From NCBI GenBank assembly GCA_963923025.1, contig CAWUKV010000283.1, forward strand, positions 1-5,205: 5,205 nucleotides of DNA, read 5' to 3'. The notes below the pieces were generated by a model. It was not told the DNA's origin. It did no database searches and worked only from the letters and a program-made list of their open reading frames with translations. The position numbers and the translations under genes were made by a program. This stretch comes from CAWUKV01 sp963923025. GTDB taxonomy: Bacteria; Cyanobacteriota; Cyanobacteriia; Phormidesmidales; Phormidesmidaceae. How positions within the stretch are numbered: the first letter of the stretch is position 1; each line of letters opens with the position of its first letter. Of the stretch, positions 4,575 to 5,205 are shown piece after piece.

Positions 4575-5205
4575 TCAGGCAACGTATTCAAATGCGGCAC
4601 TGTTGAGCGACAGCCCCTGAACATTTTCAACAATGCCGATGACCTCATAGCCTGACCCTGGTGTATTGAGTAAAATGGCGCTGCCTGATTTGCCGTTGAT
4701 TGTTGCTCGACCTATTAGATAGTTGTTCCGGTTGCCGTGGAGGACAATTTTGTCTCCTTGGGCAATGTTAAGGTCTTTAATCAAGGCATAGTCTTGTAAA
4801 CCGATGCCGCTGCGGCCATCGTTGTAAAATGCCTTTTGGCGGTCGCCCAACACAAACTTGTCTGCACCCTCACCTCCAATGAGAATATCTTTCTCGTTGA
4901 TGCCTGCCCTGGCACTATTGGGGTCTACACCAATGAGCTGGTCATTGCCCCGCTGCCCAGAGAGCCAATCGCTACCGGCCTGCCCCACCAGCCAATCGTT
5001 ACCATTGCCGCCGTAGGCACGGTCGTTATTGGCCCCCGCGTAGAGTTTGTCGTTGCCGTTTTGTCCGTAGACGCGGTCCTCGCCGGGGCCACCGTAGATG
5101 AGGTCGTCATCGGCCTGGCCATACAGTCTGTCATTACCGCCTTCGCCCAGGATGCGATCGCGCCCCGTTCCACCATAGGCAACATCGTTACCCTTCTTGC
5201 CGTTG
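4575..5205 (-). CDS. RTX (hemolysin-type) calcium-binding protein, C-terminal part, truncated by window edge
   Basis: The frame is open from the right edge to TGA at 4575, 209 residues, so the true start lies beyond 5205; the internal GTG at 4988 is not a credible start. The first 90 visible residues are ten in-register nonapeptides of the G-G-x-G-x-D-x-L/x type, such as YGGPGEDRV, YGQNGNDKL and SGQRGNDQL, which fold as a calcium-binding parallel beta-roll. A last repeat-like IGGEGADKFVLGD follows (about 110-122). The ending DYALIKDLNIAQGDKIVLHG and NNYLIGRA is the terminal domain common in cyanobacterial RTX proteins. Such proteins usually leave by type I secretion with an uncleaved C-terminal signal, and fold on meeting extracellular calcium. 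Whether this is a toxin, adhesin, enzyme or surface-layer protein depends on the missing N-terminus. No secretion genes are visible. Confidence 0.93.
   Translation of the reverse strand, partial: NGKKGNDVAYGGTGRDRILGEGGNDRLYGQADDDLIYGGPGEDRVYGQNGNDKLYAGANNDRAYGGNGNDWLVGQAGSDWLSGQRGNDQLIGVDPNSARAGINEKDILIGGEGADKFVLGDRQKAFYNDGRSGIGLQDYALIKDLNIAQGDKIVLHGNRNNYLIGRATINGKSGSAILLNTPGSGYEVIGIVENVQGLSLNSAAFEYVA
4935..5204 (-). repeat. Ten tandem RTX nonapeptide repeats (27-bp period)
   Basis: Ten consecutive nine-residue units with Gly at position 2 in nine of ten and Asp at position 7 in all ten. Position 1 is Tyr in six units, and position 8 is Trp in two. At DNA level the units have diverged at synonymous and variable positions, so this is an old protein repeat rather than a recent DNA expansion. 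The array may continue past the window edge. Confidence 0.9.

Larger units (their letters stand above)
2019..5161. repeat. HIP1 octamers GCGATCGC, five copies
   Basis: Exact GCGATCGC palindromes start at 2019, 2130, 3167, 3683 and 5154. All lie inside coding sequence: two in yggT, two in gatB and one in the RTX gene. One per kb is far above random expectation for an 8-mer and is a known cyanobacterial genome signature. ycf66 and psbX carry none. Confidence 0.95.

Overview
The window is from a cyanobacterium. It carries psbX (photosystem II), a Ycf66-family gene and a Ycf19/YggT-family gene, all typical of the cyanobacterial/plastid lineage. It also holds five copies of the octamer GCGATCGC (HIP1), about one per kb, a signature of many cyanobacterial genomes. 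The genus cannot be fixed from this window; a filamentous Leptolyngbya-like organism is only a guess.

Layout, left to right. (1) 1-197, minus: N-terminal part of a CheY-like response regulator that runs off the left edge. (2) 467-1405, minus: Ycf66-family membrane protein with a long Pro/Arg/Asp-rich tail. (3) 1448-1567, minus: a possible 39-residue ORF. (4) 1678-1800, minus: psbX, 40 residues, apparently co-directional with ycf66 and separated from it by a very strong hairpin that folds best on the minus-strand RNA (cUUCGg cap). (5) 2007-2291, plus: YggT/Ycf19 small membrane protein, divergent from psbX. (6) 2292-2647: convergent intergenic region with a clear intrinsic terminator for the leftward gene and further hairpins. 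(7) 2648-4153, minus: gatB, subunit B of the Asp-tRNA(Asn)/Glu-tRNA(Gln) amidotransferase. (8) 4154-4574: a 421-base non-coding stretch with a perfect 15-bp tandem duplication, a 13-bp motif in three copies and long inverted repeats. (9) 4575-5205, minus: C-terminal part of an RTX (hemolysin-type) calcium-binding protein with ten in-register nonapeptide repeats, running off the right edge.

The genes do not form one pathway. psbX and ycf66 are the only pair that looks like a functional neighbourhood (photosynthetic membrane), with yggT/ycf19 next to them as another thylakoid/envelope-type membrane protein. gatB is housekeeping translation and the RTX protein is probably secreted or cell-surface. 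I see no defence system, CRISPR array, tRNA, rRNA or insertion sequence. The most unusual content is non-coding: short two-copy tandem duplications with 14-15 bp period in three intergenic places, and a set of strong RNA hairpins.
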